DNA of 64,000 nt from Arcticibacter tournemirensis. Its GTDB lineage: Bacteria > Bacteroidota > Bacteroidia > Sphingobacteriales > Sphingobacteriaceae. The notes beneath the pieces were generated by a model. The model saw only the letters and a program-made list of their open reading frames with translations. It ran no database searches and had not been told where the DNA came from. The translations under genes were made by a program, and so were the position numbers. The stretch spans positions 1,674,001-1,738,000 of the forward strand of contig NZ_VFPL01000001.1 of the NCBI RefSeq assembly GCF_006716645.1, in the 5' to 3' direction. Below are positions 8,644 to 17,637 of this stretch, in pieces (the stretch's first letter is position 1; each line of letters starts with the position of its first letter).

Positions 8644-9099
8644 CTATTTGATAACTTTTTTAACTCTTACCGCATTTAAGCCTTTTTGGCCCTTTTCGGT
8701 TTCGAACGTAACTTTGTCGTTCTCTTTTACAGGTTCGGTCAAGCCGTTAATATGAACAAAAATACTTTCCTGGCTCTGCAGGTCGTTGATAAAGCCGTAA
8801 CCTTTAGCTTCGTTGAAATGTGTTACCACTCCATTTCTGATTGCATCTTCAGGCACATATTCCTGCCGGGCAATACCGATCTGAATATCCTCGGTGTTGA
8901 TTTTTTGTTTTTTACCAGGATCTGGAGGTGTTGATGAAATATTTCCATTCTCATCCACGTAAGCCATCATTTCTTCCAGGCTTTTTCCTTTGTCAGAATT
9001 CGCTTTGCGGTCCTCTGCTTTTTCCTTTTTTTCCTTTTGCTTTTTTAATCTTTTCTTTTCTTTTTCTTTTTTGCTAAACGTTTCCGTTGATCTACCCAT
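8644..9099 (-). CDS. Cold-shock-domain protein with Lys-rich N-terminal extension
   Basis: 151 residues. The C-terminal about 65 residues are a cold-shock domain with the RNP1-like motif KGYGFI and RNP2-like IFVHI, starting GVVTHFNEAKGYGFI and ending KGLNAVRVKKV. The first 45 residues are almost only Lys, Glu, Arg and Asp (KKEKEKKRLKKQKEKKEKAE), a disordered or helical charged tail, then a linker. The domain binds single-stranded RNA or DNA; the tail may add nonspecific nucleic-acid affinity. Proteins of this layout are frequent in Bacteroidota. It is one of three cold-shock genes within 11 kb. Confidence 0.9.
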   Translation of the reverse strand: MGRSTETFSKKEKEKKRLKKQKEKKEKAEDRKANSDKGKSLEEMMAYVDENGNISSTPPDPGKKQKINTEDIQIGIARQEYVPEDAIRNGVVTHFNEAKGYGFINDLQSQESIFVHINGLTEPVKENDKVTFETEKGQKGLNAVRVKKVIK

Positions 9100-9229
9100 A
9101 GTATTAATCGTATTGTATTAAAATTGTTGCTGAAATAGCACTGCAAATATTCTCTTTATATTTTATAAAAGACAATTTGCGAAAATGTTTTTATAATTAC
9201 TTCTTATTTATTTGTTATTTGATAGATGA

Positions 9230-9268
9230 TATAAAATAAAAAAGCATTCTCCTCAAAAGGAGAATGCT
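9230..9268 (-). terminator. Intrinsic terminator of the 9291 cold-shock gene
   Basis: A perfect hairpin, AGCATTCTCCT (9243-9253) with AGGAGAATGCT (9258-9268), lies 22 bases after the stop codon on the minus strand. It is followed in the minus-strand direction by TTTTTATTTTA. Confidence 0.85.
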
Positions 9269-9290
9269 AGACAAATGACTTTATAGTAAA

Positions 9291-9482
9291 TTAAGCTATC
9301 TTTACATTTACTGCGTTAAGCCCTTTACGGCCTTCTTCGACATCATAGGTCACGGTGTCGTTTTCACGGATATTATCAATCAATCCTGAAGCGTGAACGA
9401 AAATTTCACTACCGCCATTTTCAGGTGTGATAAATCCAAAACCTTTACTCTCATTAAAAAATTTTACTTTTCCTTGTTGCAT
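9291..9482 (-). CDS. Cold-shock protein, CspA family
   Basis: 63 residues, a complete minimal cold-shock domain. It begins MQQGKVKFFNESKGFGFITP with RNP1 KGFGFI, has RNP2 EIFVHASGL, and ends KGLNAVNVKIA. It is a small single-strand nucleic-acid-binding beta barrel acting as an RNA chaperone in the cytoplasm. About 190 untranslated bases lie upstream before the Dabb gene, enough for the long leader typical of csp mRNAs, and a strong terminator follows. Very similar to the protein at 19182-19376. Confidence 0.93.
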   Translation of the reverse strand: MQQGKVKFFNESKGFGFITPENGGSEIFVHASGLIDNIRENDTVTYDVEEGRKGLNAVNVKIA

Positions 9483-9676
9483 TATTTCATTAATTTTTAT
9501 AAAATTAGTTAAAATAATTTAATTCTGCAATAATTTACTTCCCGCCAGAGGCACGGTCCCTCTATATTTGTTCTGACCGAACACTCTATTCCCTGCAGAG
9601 ATATTACGTTAGTATCGTGTTGAACAGCCAGTCGCAGGGGTTGACACCAGGGTGATATTTTTTAAGGATCTCCTTG

Positions 9677-10087
9677 TTATACAGTTACTGAGTCGTATAC
9701 AATTACTTTTTCCCAGAGATGACTGCAATCTTTAATAAACTGAAGATGGATAGGGTGAGTCTGGTAAACAGCCTGGCTATTGAGGTCACTAAAGAAAATG
9801 AGTTCCGACACCGACCAGCTGTTGTCTACAACGTCGCGCTTTTCGGTGCCGGCAACAATACCTACACGGATTTCTTTCACTGTTTCTATCTTCGACAATG
9901 TTTTCAGTCCGGTAATTAATTTATCCCGGTCTTCTGGTGATGCCGGATTCTTTAACCAAAAGAATACCTGGTGGACTACCGGATATTTTTTTTGAACTTT
10001 CGTTAATGTAATAGCTGATGCTGCGACTGTCCCTGCGGCAACAGTGGCGGCGGTGGCAATAAATTTTCTTCTGTTAGTTTTGCTCAT
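9677..10087 (-). CDS. Tat-exported Dabb-domain (stress-responsive A/B barrel) protein
   Basis: 136 residues. The N-terminus is a twin-arginine signal (NRRKFIATAATVAAGTVAASA). The mature part has the dimeric alpha/beta-barrel pattern: an opening strand HQVFFWLKNPAS, a helix with DRDKLITGLKTL, and the closing HPIHLQFIKDC. Dabb proteins are small ferredoxin-like-fold dimers; some are enzymes, many have no assigned role. A Tat signal on such a domain is common in Bacteroidota. It is flanked by the divergently oriented copper cluster and by a csp gene, with no sign of an operon. Confidence 0.87.
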   Translation of the reverse strand: MSKTNRRKFIATAATVAAGTVAASAITLTKVQKKYPVVHQVFFWLKNPASPEDRDKLITGLKTLSKIETVKEIRVGIVAGTEKRDVVDNSWSVSELIFFSDLNSQAVYQTHPIHLQFIKDCSHLWEKVIVYDSVTV

Positions 10088-10192
10088 AGCTGTATATGTG
10101 AAGGCTTAATTTACAAATAATTAATTGAAAAGAACTTTTACTCTTTATGGGATTTTGCTTCTAAAAGCTATTTCTATAAGTTTGTGTCGGGT

Positions 10193-10573
10193 ATGTTTTA
10201 TAGAGTAGCAGCAATTCTTCTGATTCCCCTGGTTATAGGCGTTAGCTTTTCGCGCCTGTTCGTTTATGCCTCTTTTGAAATAAACAGGGATTATATAGCT
10301 GCAGCTTTATGTGAGAATAAAGATAAGCCCTGGTTGCACTGCGAAGGGAAATGTTATCTGACAAAGAAGTTGAGGCAGGTTGAAGAAAAAGAAAAAAGTC
10401 AGGAGCGACAGCAGCAGAAAAACCTTATTCAGGATGCATTCCTTCCTCAGAAGTTCAACGTGCTATTTTTAACAAAGCTCATCAGGATAATCGGAATAAG
10501 AAATCCCGCGTTCATTCTTGGGAAACACTACGCTCTCATCTTTCAGCCGCCAAGGTTTTATTCTATTTCTTAA
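10193..10573 (+). CDS. Small membrane-anchored Cys/Lys-rich protein upstream of copper genes
   Basis: 126 residues from the ATG at 10193; a GTG at 10184 in frame would add three residues. It has an N-terminal membrane helix (about 4-22), then a short extracytoplasmic domain with the pattern ALCENKDKPWLHCEGKCYL (three Cys and one His), followed by a charged KKLRQVEEKEKSQERQQQK segment. I do not recognise a named family, but short proteins with this CxNKDKP..HCxGKC pattern are often found beside copper-related TonB receptors in Bacteroidota. The Cys/His cluster fits a metal-binding role, which is inference. It precedes the YtkA-like lipoprotein and the OprC-like receptor. Confidence 0.75.
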   Translation: MFYRVAAILLIPLVIGVSFSRLFVYASFEINRDYIAAALCENKDKPWLHCEGKCYLTKKLRQVEEKEKSQERQQQKNLIQDAFLPQKFNVLFLTKLIRIIGIRNPAFILGKHYALIFQPPRFYSIS

Positions 10574-10731
10574 CCTTCAGGATGGCGTTGATATGCAAAG
10601 TTCGGTCATCGATTGTTGTGTATCATTTTCGCCAGCGCTTGTCTGTTAAGACGAGTGAATAGAGATATCTTTTGTCTGTTTAATAACATTTAAAACCCTG
10701 CGCTATTGCGTCGTGGTCATACTATTTTAAT

Positions 10732-11514
10732 ATGAAAAAAATACTGTTGCTCATTATATCGGCTACCATTCTCCTTGGTTCATGTAAAAAAGATCACAAG
10801 GCGGAACCTGAACCTGTGAAAATTAAGATTGCAGAAAAAACAACGTCAGGCGGGCTTCGTATTGCTCTTTGGGCTGATAAAAGCGAATTCACTGTGGCCT
10901 ATAATAAAGTTTATGTCAGCCTTGCAAAGCCCGACGGCTCGGAGGTAAACGATGCAAGCCTAACTTATCATCCGCTGATGAATATGATATCTATGCAGCA
11001 TTCCAGTCCGGTAGAACAGCCTGTGTACATAAGTACAGAGCACCTTTATGGGGGAGCTGTGGTCTTTTCAATGCCTTCGGGTGAAATGGGAAGCTGGCAA
11101 CTGACCGTCAATGTAAATAATGAACCGGTCGTTTTTGATGTTGCGGTAGCGCCGCTACCATCGGGCACCAAGTATACGGGGACGTTTGTTGGTACAGATG
11201 GAAATAGTTACACGGTTTCATTGGTAGAGCCGGTATTGCCTAAAATCGGTATCAATGATATCGATGTGCTTGTAAACAGAAGAGCAGATATGATGAATTT
11301 TCCTGCCGATGAGGGCTTTATCATTGAGTTAAACCCCGAAATGCCTTCGATGGGGCACGGTTCTCCCAACAATGTTAACCCGGCCCATAAAAGCAACGGG
11401 CATTATAAAGGAAAGGTCAATTTTACTATGACGGGCGACTGGCGTCTGCATCTAAAATTAAAGAAAGGTGAAACTGTGGTTGTAGAGGATGCAGCACTGG
11501 ATCTTTTCTTCTGA
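10732..11514 (+). CDS. YtkA/FixH-like Met/His-rich lipoprotein, putative copper-binding
   Basis: 260 residues with a lipoprotein signal ending LLGSC (Cys18). Two beta-sandwich repeats resembling YtkA/FixH domains are visible, each with Met/His clusters: HPLMNMISMQHSS in the first and MPSMGHGS plus KSNGHYKGKVNFTMTGDW in the second. This HPxM...M...H pattern is seen in periplasmic copper-handling proteins. The gene is 45 bases upstream of the OprC-like receptor and probably in the same operon. A role as cell-surface or periplasmic copper carrier feeding or receiving from the receptor is inferred from motifs and context. Confidence 0.8.
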   Translation: MKKILLLIISATILLGSCKKDHKAEPEPVKIKIAEKTTSGGLRIALWADKSEFTVAYNKVYVSLAKPDGSEVNDASLTYHPLMNMISMQHSSPVEQPVYISTEHLYGGAVVFSMPSGEMGSWQLTVNVNNEPVVFDVAVAPLPSGTKYTGTFVGTDGNSYTVSLVEPVLPKIGINDIDVLVNRRADMMNFPADEGFIIELNPEMPSMGHGSPNNVNPAHKSNGHYKGKVNFTMTGDWRLHLKLKKGETVVVEDAALDLFF

Positions 11515-11558
11515 TGAACAATGCATGTCGTTTGGCTTTGCCTCTAATTGTGAATTAA

Positions 11559-13592
11559 ATGAGAAACTACATAGTAGTGGCCTGCGGTATTATTGCCGCA
11601 TGCCAATCTGCTTTTGCGCAGAAAACTGATTCGTCCGTAAATTACAATGTTTATAAATCATTGTTGCTGAGAGAGGTTTATATACAACCCGGTAAAAGTG
11701 TATCGCAGTCTAACGAGGAGCTGCAGACGGGAGGCCTTCAGGCTTTGTCCGATCAGATTCTGGAGAGAAACCCGGGAATTAATATGATTCGCAGAGGGAA
11801 CTTTGCAATGGAACCTTCCATCAGAAGCTTAAGCGGAGGCCGTATAACAATGACAATAGACGGAATGCGCATTTTCGGGGCTTGTACTGACCGGATGGAT
11901 CCGGTCAGTTCGTATATAGAACCTACAAACCTGGAAAGTATCCTTGTGAGTTTTAGTCCCGGTGAAGACCTACATGGCACCAGTATCGGCGGTGGCGTTG
12001 ATTTTAAACTTAAAGAGCCGAAGTTTACTGAAGGAAGTCAGCTGAACGGCATGGTCGGTTCTGGGTTTGAATCGAACGGCAATGCCGGTCAGTTATTGGC
12101 CGGCATTGAATACAGTAGCGCGGACTTTGCCTTCCATGCTGACGGGATTTATCGCAGAAGCAGTAATTACCACGCCGGAAGGGGAACCGAAGTGTTCTTT
12201 TCTCAGTATCAAAAGTGGAATGGCAATATATCTGTAAAGGCAAAAACAGGTCTGAATAGCTACATAAAGGCCGATTACGTTCAGGACGAAGGTCGTGATA
12301 TCGGCTATCCCGCGCTTACTATGGATGTTGGTTTCGCCAAAGCGAAGATTGCGGCCTTATCCTATATGCAAAAGGATCCGGAGACACATACGATGTGGGA
12401 GACGAAAGTGTACTATAATTTTATTGATCATGCGATGGACGACACAAGGCGGCCTGTTGAACAGGTGGCTATGCACATGGACATGCCCGGGACATCACGT
12501 ACATTCGGTGCCTTTTCTTCCATTTCTTTTAAGCTTCGGGAGCACCATTATTTTAAGTTTCAACTCGATGGGTTCAGCAATAAGCTAAGTGCAGAAATGA
12601 CAATGTATCCTGAAAACGCGGCCCCGATGTTTATGTATACGCTGCCCGATCCGGCCCGCACCAGCATAGGGTTTGATTTCTCAGATAAGGTTTTCTTAAA
12701 TAGCCGTGCCAGCATTAAAATAGGAGGGAGGCTTGAATATCTGCATGATTTTCTTTTTACACAGGCCGGAAAGGATCAGGTGTCCGGGTTGTACAACGGA
12801 GATATTTCCCGGCAGAGGTGGATGAAGAATCTGAGTATTCAGGGTAGTTTTCATGTTAGTCCACGGTTTGATCTCTCAGCGCAGGTTGCTGCAGGCGCCC
12901 GCGCGCCCACTCTTCAGGAGGAATATAGTTTCTATATTTATGACCGTTTAGACGGACATGATTATATCGGAAATCCTCAGTTAAAACAGGAAAAGTCCAT
13001 TAATTTAGATCTCAATGCCAATTTCCACACAAAGGAATTTAAGGCCGAGACAAATGTATTCAGCTATTTTCTACGCGACTACATTACAGGGAGCATACTT
13101 CCTGGTTACAGCACTATGACCATTGGCGCCAACGGTGTCAAGCAATTTATCAATATCTCTTCAGCAAGGCTATACGGTGCTGCTTTAGCGTTAAGTTGGT
13201 CTCCTTTTCCAGCATTTAACATTACAAGCACCAACACGTATACCAGAGGTACAGATCACAGAGCCAATGCTCTCCTTTTAATTGCCCCGTTAAAAAGTGT
13301 TAATACAGTGTCTTTCCAGGCAGGCAGGGGAACAATCTTTCATGTTGAATCTGTAAGCAATGCAAGGCAAAATCGTGTGAATACCGAGCTATATGGAGAA
13401 ACTCCTACGAAGGGATCAACCATTCTGAATTTTGGTGCTAGCAGAAACCTGTTGTTTACTCCTGCAAAAGTGTTAAAGTTAAGCGGAGGAGTTACAAACC
13501 TGATGGATAGTCAATACTCGCAGCATCTTGATATAATGAAGGTTTTGCGGCCGGGCAGGAACTTTTTTGTCCGCATGACTTTGCTGTTTTGA
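11559..13592 (+). CDS. TonB-dependent copper receptor (OprC/NosA-like)
   Basis: 677 residues with a signal peptide (about 1-20), a plug domain and a 22-strand-type barrel ending in an aromatic residue (VRMTLLF). It is shorter than SusC and lacks a carboxypeptidase-like domain. In the plug the motif CTDRM gives Cys109 and Met113 (CxxxM); NFIDHAMDD gives His291 and Met293 (HxM). OprC of Pseudomonas aeruginosa binds copper through exactly such a CxxxM plus HxM set with a similar spacing. The two preceding genes encode Met/His/Cys-rich exported proteins. Together these indicate an outer-membrane copper importer. Confidence 0.88.
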   Translation: MRNYIVVACGIIAACQSAFAQKTDSSVNYNVYKSLLLREVYIQPGKSVSQSNEELQTGGLQALSDQILERNPGINMIRRGNFAMEPSIRSLSGGRITMTIDGMRIFGACTDRMDPVSSYIEPTNLESILVSFSPGEDLHGTSIGGGVDFKLKEPKFTEGSQLNGMVGSGFESNGNAGQLLAGIEYSSADFAFHADGIYRRSSNYHAGRGTEVFFSQYQKWNGNISVKAKTGLNSYIKADYVQDEGRDIGYPALTMDVGFAKAKIAALSYMQKDPETHTMWETKVYYNFIDHAMDDTRRPVEQVAMHMDMPGTSRTFGAFSSISFKLREHHYFKFQLDGFSNKLSAEMTMYPENAAPMFMYTLPDPARTSIGFDFSDKVFLNSRASIKIGGRLEYLHDFLFTQAGKDQVSGLYNGDISRQRWMKNLSIQGSFHVSPRFDLSAQVAAGARAPTLQEEYSFYIYDRLDGHDYIGNPQLKQEKSINLDLNANFHTKEFKAETNVFSYFLRDYITGSILPGYSTMTIGANGVKQFINISSARLYGAALALSWSPFPAFNITSTNTYTRGTDHRANALLLIAPLKSVNTVSFQAGRGTIFHVESVSNARQNRVNTELYGETPTKGSTILNFGASRNLLFTPAKVLKLSGGVTNLMDSQYSQHLDIMKVLRPGRNFFVRMTLLF

Positions 13593-13751
13593 TATGCCCT
13601 GTCGACAAAAGTATAAGTAATTGCAGCAAATGTTTTAATTTGAGCGTATCTAAAATCGTTAGAATTGAGAAGTTTTAATTGACAGGTCACGCAGGGCCGG
13701 AAGTGATCCCATACTGTTTTTATCCTGAGGGCCGCTAAAGCGAAAGTAGGT

Positions 13752-15806
13752 ATGAAATATATTAAGTTACTTGTTACTTCAATCGTTGCTATTTTCTCCT
13801 CAGCCTCTATGGCGCAGAAAAAGCCTAATATCATTGTGATCCTGGCAGATGATATGGGCTTTTCGGATATCGGAAGTTATGGAGGTGAGATACAGACGCC
13901 AAATATAGATAAATTGGCTTCAGAAGGGATACGTTACAAACAGTTCTACAATGCTGCCCGGTGCTGCCCTACGAGGGCTTCTCTTGTAACAGGTCTTTAT
14001 CCGCATCAGGCAGGGATGGGATGGATGGCAGCCGCAGATCTGGGCACTCCTGAATATCAGGGAACAATTAATAATAAATGTGTAACCATTGCCGAAGTTT
14101 TAAAGACAGCAGGCTATTCAACCTACATGACAGGCAAATGGCACCTTACAAACGAACGGAAAATTGATGGAATGGTTACCGATAGCTGGCCGATGCAACG
14201 TGGATTTGATCACTATTTCGGAATTATCCCAGGGGGAGCGAACTACTACACCCCTACGTTATACAGTAATAACAGGAAGTATCCGGCCCCTGCAAATTTC
14301 TATTTAACCACAGCTATTTCGGATACCAGCGTGAAGTATATAGATCAGCATTTTTCGCAAAAAGGTACCGAACCCATGTTCATGTATGTAGCGTATACAT
14401 CTCCGCACTGGCCTCTGCATGCTTTACAAAAGGATATCGATAAGTATAAAGACCTGTATAAGGCAGGATGGGATAAGATGAGAAGGAGCCGCTTTGAGCG
14501 ACAGAAGGAGTTAGGACTAATGCCGAAGGATGCCGTGATGAGTCCCCGTGATGAAAAGATAGAAGCCTGGGATTCTCTGTCCGAAGAGAAGAAAAACGAG
14601 ATGGCTATGCGGATGGCTATATACGCTGCCCAGATTGACGTTATGGATAATGGAATTGGTAAGATAGTGCAAAAGCTAAAGGAAAAGAATCAACTGGATA
14701 ATACCTTAATCTTCTTCCTGAGCGATAATGGAGCCTGTGCCGAGTTCATTAGTAGCGGCAAGAGCAAAGAAGTAGATGGCAGGGAAGATACGTTTGAAAG
14801 TTATCGCATTAACTGGGCTAATGTAAGCAGCACACCGTTTAAGGAATATAAGCATTTTACACACGAAGGCGGCATTGCAACTCCCTTGATTGTACACTGG
14901 CCGAAAGGGATCGCCTCCTCTTTGAACAATAAATTTGTAGGCGAGTACGGGCATCTGACCGATATCATGGCTACCTGTGTTGATGTTGCCCAGGCCAGCT
15001 ATCCTTCGAAGTTCAGGGGAAATGCGATCATTCCAATGCAGGGAAAAAGTCTTGTTCCTCATTTCTCCGGTAAAAGCAATAACAGGGGCGTTATCTATTG
15101 GGAACATGAAGCAAATATTGCAGTGAGGGATGGAAAATGGAAGCTTGTTGCAAAAACAGCCGAAAATGAAGAACTTTCAAAAGATGCCCTGGAGCTCTAC
15201 GATATGAATGCGGACCCTGTTGAAATGCATAACCTGGCTTCGAAGTATCCGGAAAGGGTAAGTTCATTATACGAGGGATGGTTAAAATGGGCCAGGAGTA
15301 TAAATGCCTTTCCATTGGATACGAGGGAATACAACATAAGGGCGCAGGAGTATAGAAAACAGGTTAACGGCTCTTTTGACGACAATCTTGGCGGCTGGAC
15401 AGTGAAGAAAAATCAGGCACTTCGCGGCAGTATTGACGTGGATACTACTTCTCAAATAAGCGGGAAGAATTCAGCAAGGATCTCTGTAACCGAACCGGGC
15501 GAAAGGCTGGCCGCCCTGTCAATGAACTGGAGATTTGCTTCTAAAAAAGGAGAAAAATATATGATACGATTAAAAACCAAAGCGGCCGGGAACTCCTCGT
15601 ACATTTTGCGCCTCGAAAAACCATCCGGCGAAGCGAAGTTAATCGATCAGGTAATAAACGCATCTGACAAGGTTGTCTCGATGAACACAGGTGTCGTTGA
15701 AGTTTCTGAGAACGGGCCGTATCAGTTAAGTCTATACTTTGGTAAGCTAAATAGGGGAGATGTGATTTGGGTTGACGACATTGACCTTATAAAATTGAGA
15801 AATTAA
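13752..15806 (+). CDS. Type I (formylglycine-dependent) sulfatase with C-terminal jelly-roll-like module
   Basis: 684 residues with a signal peptide ending about residue 21 (SASMAQ). The sulfatase core starts KPNIIVILADDMGFSDIG, where the Asp pair binds Ca2+. The maturation motif is CCPTRAS, so Cys71 is the residue converted to formylglycine (CxPxR). TGKWHL and FLSDNGACAEF supply further active-site residues. The core ends near residue 530; the last about 145 residues (from NGSFDDNLGGWTV to WVDDIDLIKL) look like a CBM-type beta jelly roll. It removes sulfate esters from a glycan or small molecule, in periplasm or on the surface. No anaerobic or FGE maturase gene is in the window. Substrate unknown. 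Confidence 0.92.
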   Translation: MKYIKLLVTSIVAIFSSASMAQKKPNIIVILADDMGFSDIGSYGGEIQTPNIDKLASEGIRYKQFYNAARCCPTRASLVTGLYPHQAGMGWMAAADLGTPEYQGTINNKCVTIAEVLKTAGYSTYMTGKWHLTNERKIDGMVTDSWPMQRGFDHYFGIIPGGANYYTPTLYSNNRKYPAPANFYLTTAISDTSVKYIDQHFSQKGTEPMFMYVAYTSPHWPLHALQKDIDKYKDLYKAGWDKMRRSRFERQKELGLMPKDAVMSPRDEKIEAWDSLSEEKKNEMAMRMAIYAAQIDVMDNGIGKIVQKLKEKNQLDNTLIFFLSDNGACAEFISSGKSKEVDGREDTFESYRINWANVSSTPFKEYKHFTHEGGIATPLIVHWPKGIASSLNNKFVGEYGHLTDIMATCVDVAQASYPSKFRGNAIIPMQGKSLVPHFSGKSNNRGVIYWEHEANIAVRDGKWKLVAKTAENEELSKDALELYDMNADPVEMHNLASKYPERVSSLYEGWLKWARSINAFPLDTREYNIRAQEYRKQVNGSFDDNLGGWTVKKNQALRGSIDVDTTSQISGKNSARISVTEPGERLAALSMNWRFASKKGEKYMIRLKTKAAGNSSYILRLEKPSGEAKLIDQVINASDKVVSMNTGVVEVSENGPYQLSLYFGKLNRGDVIWVDDIDLIKLRN

Positions 15807-15908
15807 TGAAATCAACCCGGGTGCCGGGGATGAGTTTTAAATGGTTTAATCAAAAAATCAATAACCTGGGGGATTATCTTCATTAAAGTAATACCTTTAC
15901 AGGCAAAC

Positions 15909-16250
15909 ATGGAAGAAAGAAAATATTTAGCGACCTGGAACAGATATCTTCCGGTCATTCGTCTGCATCTTAAAAAAAGTCTCACAGAAGAACAAAGCTT
16001 TAAATTAAACATAACGGATTTTGAATCAGCGGGGGGCAGGGGAAAATCAGGTTATACTTTTAATCTGGCCCTTGAAAATGGAAAAGTGTCCAATAACATC
16101 AGTGGTTCTGCTGTTGCGCGCGATCTTTATGAAGCTCTGAAATCCGATGAGGCGATAAAAATGTTGTTGCAGAATAAGAGTGTAAAGATAAGTGTCGGAA
16201 AATCCTTTGTGCTGAGCATAAAGACCAGTCATATTTCTGCGTATAAATAG
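15909..16250 (+). CDS. Conserved-looking small protein of unknown function
   Basis: 113 residues, no signal peptide or membrane helix. It starts MEERKYLATWNRYLPVIRLH and alternates predicted strands and helices; a basic N-terminal helix is followed by ITDFESAGGRGKSGYTFNL and a C-terminal KSVKISVGKSFVLSIKTS. I do not recognise the family. Codon use and length suggest a real gene, and a bidirectional terminator lies 105 bases downstream. It stands alone between the sulfatase and the convergent pntA. Confidence 0.65.
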   Translation: MEERKYLATWNRYLPVIRLHLKKSLTEEQSFKLNITDFESAGGRGKSGYTFNLALENGKVSNNISGSAVARDLYEALKSDEAIKMLLQNKSVKISVGKSFVLSIKTSHISAYK

Positions 16251-16354
16251 GAGAACCCTGTATAAGCAGCAGGTATCCGGAGCTATGTTAGCGATAGCTC
16301 ATATTCTGAAGCTACAAGAACGTTGATCTGCCGGAATATTGCCGACAATAACTG

Positions 16355-16387
16355 AAAGAGCGGGTACAATAAAGTGCCCGCTCTTTT
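16355..16387. terminator. Bidirectional terminator between 15909 gene and pntA
   Basis: Arms AAAGAGCGGG (16355-16364) and CCCGCTCTTT (16377-16386), extended inward by three more pairs with one G-T wobble. T-rich arm ends on both strands fit termination of both convergent genes. Confidence 0.8.
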
Positions 16388-16430
16388 GCAAAAAGGTTTT
16401 TTTTATTACCTGTGTTGTTTCCACGCTCCC

Positions 16431-17571
16431 TTAAACAAGGTTCGATTGCTTTTCCAGAACCGATCTGGTAAACTCATGAACCAGTTCGCCCTGATGAGTA
16501 ATCAAGGTTCCTTTCGTGATCTCTTCCTCCAGATGAAGGTTAAATCCTTCGGGTGTGGCAAGGTGAAGAAGAAGCGTTGAAATATTAGCGGCATAAAGTT
16601 GGCTGGCATTAACAGGGACCCTTGAAGGGAGATCTGCCTCGCCAATGATGGTTACGCCGTATTTGACAATGGTCTTATTGTATTGAGACAGCTCGCAATT
16701 ACCTCCTGATTCTACTGCCAGATCGACGATTACAGAACCGCTTTTCATCGATTTAACCATTTCTTCTGTAACGAGGATAGGCGACTTTCTGCCCATTACC
16801 AATGCAGTGGTAATAACAATGTCTGCTTCCTTTATTTTGCTTTGAATCAGTTCCTTTTGCTTTTGCAGGAACTCCTGAGAAACTTCACGTGCATAGCCGC
16901 CCTGGATTTTTACGTCTCCGGCGCCTTCAACCGTGAGAAAGCGGCCTCCCAGGGATTCAACCTGTTCCTTGGTCTCGGGTCTGACGTCTGACACCTCAAC
17001 CACCGCTCCAAGTCGTTTCGCGGTAGCAATGGCCTGCAACCCCGCAACGCCGGCTCCAAATATAAGTACCTTCGCAGGTTTAACAGTTCCCGCAGCAGTC
17101 ATCATGAGGGGGAACACTTTTCCGAGCGCATCTGCTGCCAGTATCACAGCTTTATAGCCGGCAATATTGGCTTGAGAGCTAAGGGCATCCATTTTTTGAG
17201 CCCTTGAAATCCTGGGAACAGCATCCATTGAGAATGCAGTGATTTTTCGTGCAATAAATATCTCGATTAGTTCGGGTCTTAAATAAGCATGCAGCATGGA
17301 TATACATGCAGTGCCTTCTTTCATCTGACCAGCTTCCTCCACGGAGGGTGCATCGACTTTTAATAATACATCGCAGTCATAAACTTCTTTTACAGAAGCA
17401 GCAATCTCAGCACCTGCCAATTCATAACTTTCGTCGGAAAAAAACGATCTTTCGCCTGCACCACTTTCAATTAAAATGTTAAATCCTTTTTTAACGAGTT
17501 GGTTTACGATATCGGGGGTTAGGGCCACCCTGTTTTCGAGAAGTTTCGACTCTTTTAGAACGCCTATCTTC
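16431..17571 (-). pseudogene. pntA: NAD(P) transhydrogenase subunit alpha, start codon split by IS insertion
   Basis: The minus strand codes for PntA domain 1 residues 2-380. It contains RVALTPDIV near the N-terminus, the nucleotide-binding loop FGAGVAGLQAIATAKRLGA followed by VSDVRPE, and VMGRKSPILVTEEM near the end. The reading frame opens as PKIGVLKES; the upstream in-frame codons have no ATG, GTG or TTG. The missing A and T of the start codon lie on the far side of the insertion element, at 18999-19000, giving ATGAAGATAG there. So the element separated start codon, ribosome site and promoter from the gene. Residual translation could only begin at the GTG at 17528, losing about 15 residues. 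Neither pntAB nor pntB follows; a terminator is 45 bases downstream. Confidence 0.9.
17564..17571. repeat. Target-site duplication CTATCTTC (left copy)
   Basis: Eight bases identical to 18991-18998, flanking the insertion element. It overlaps codons 1-4 of pntA on the minus strand. Eight-bp duplications are the rule for the ISL3 family. Confidence 0.92.
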
Positions 17572-17637
17572 GGAACAGGGACAAAAGTTGTGGAGAGAAG
17601 AGTAAAAGTAAGATATTAGCGGGCATAAAATCCATAA

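Noticed and set aside
11559-13592. SusC-type receptor
   Set aside because: No carboxypeptidase-like domain, shorter barrel, no SusD partner; the CxxxM and HxM motifs point to an OprC-like copper receptor instead.
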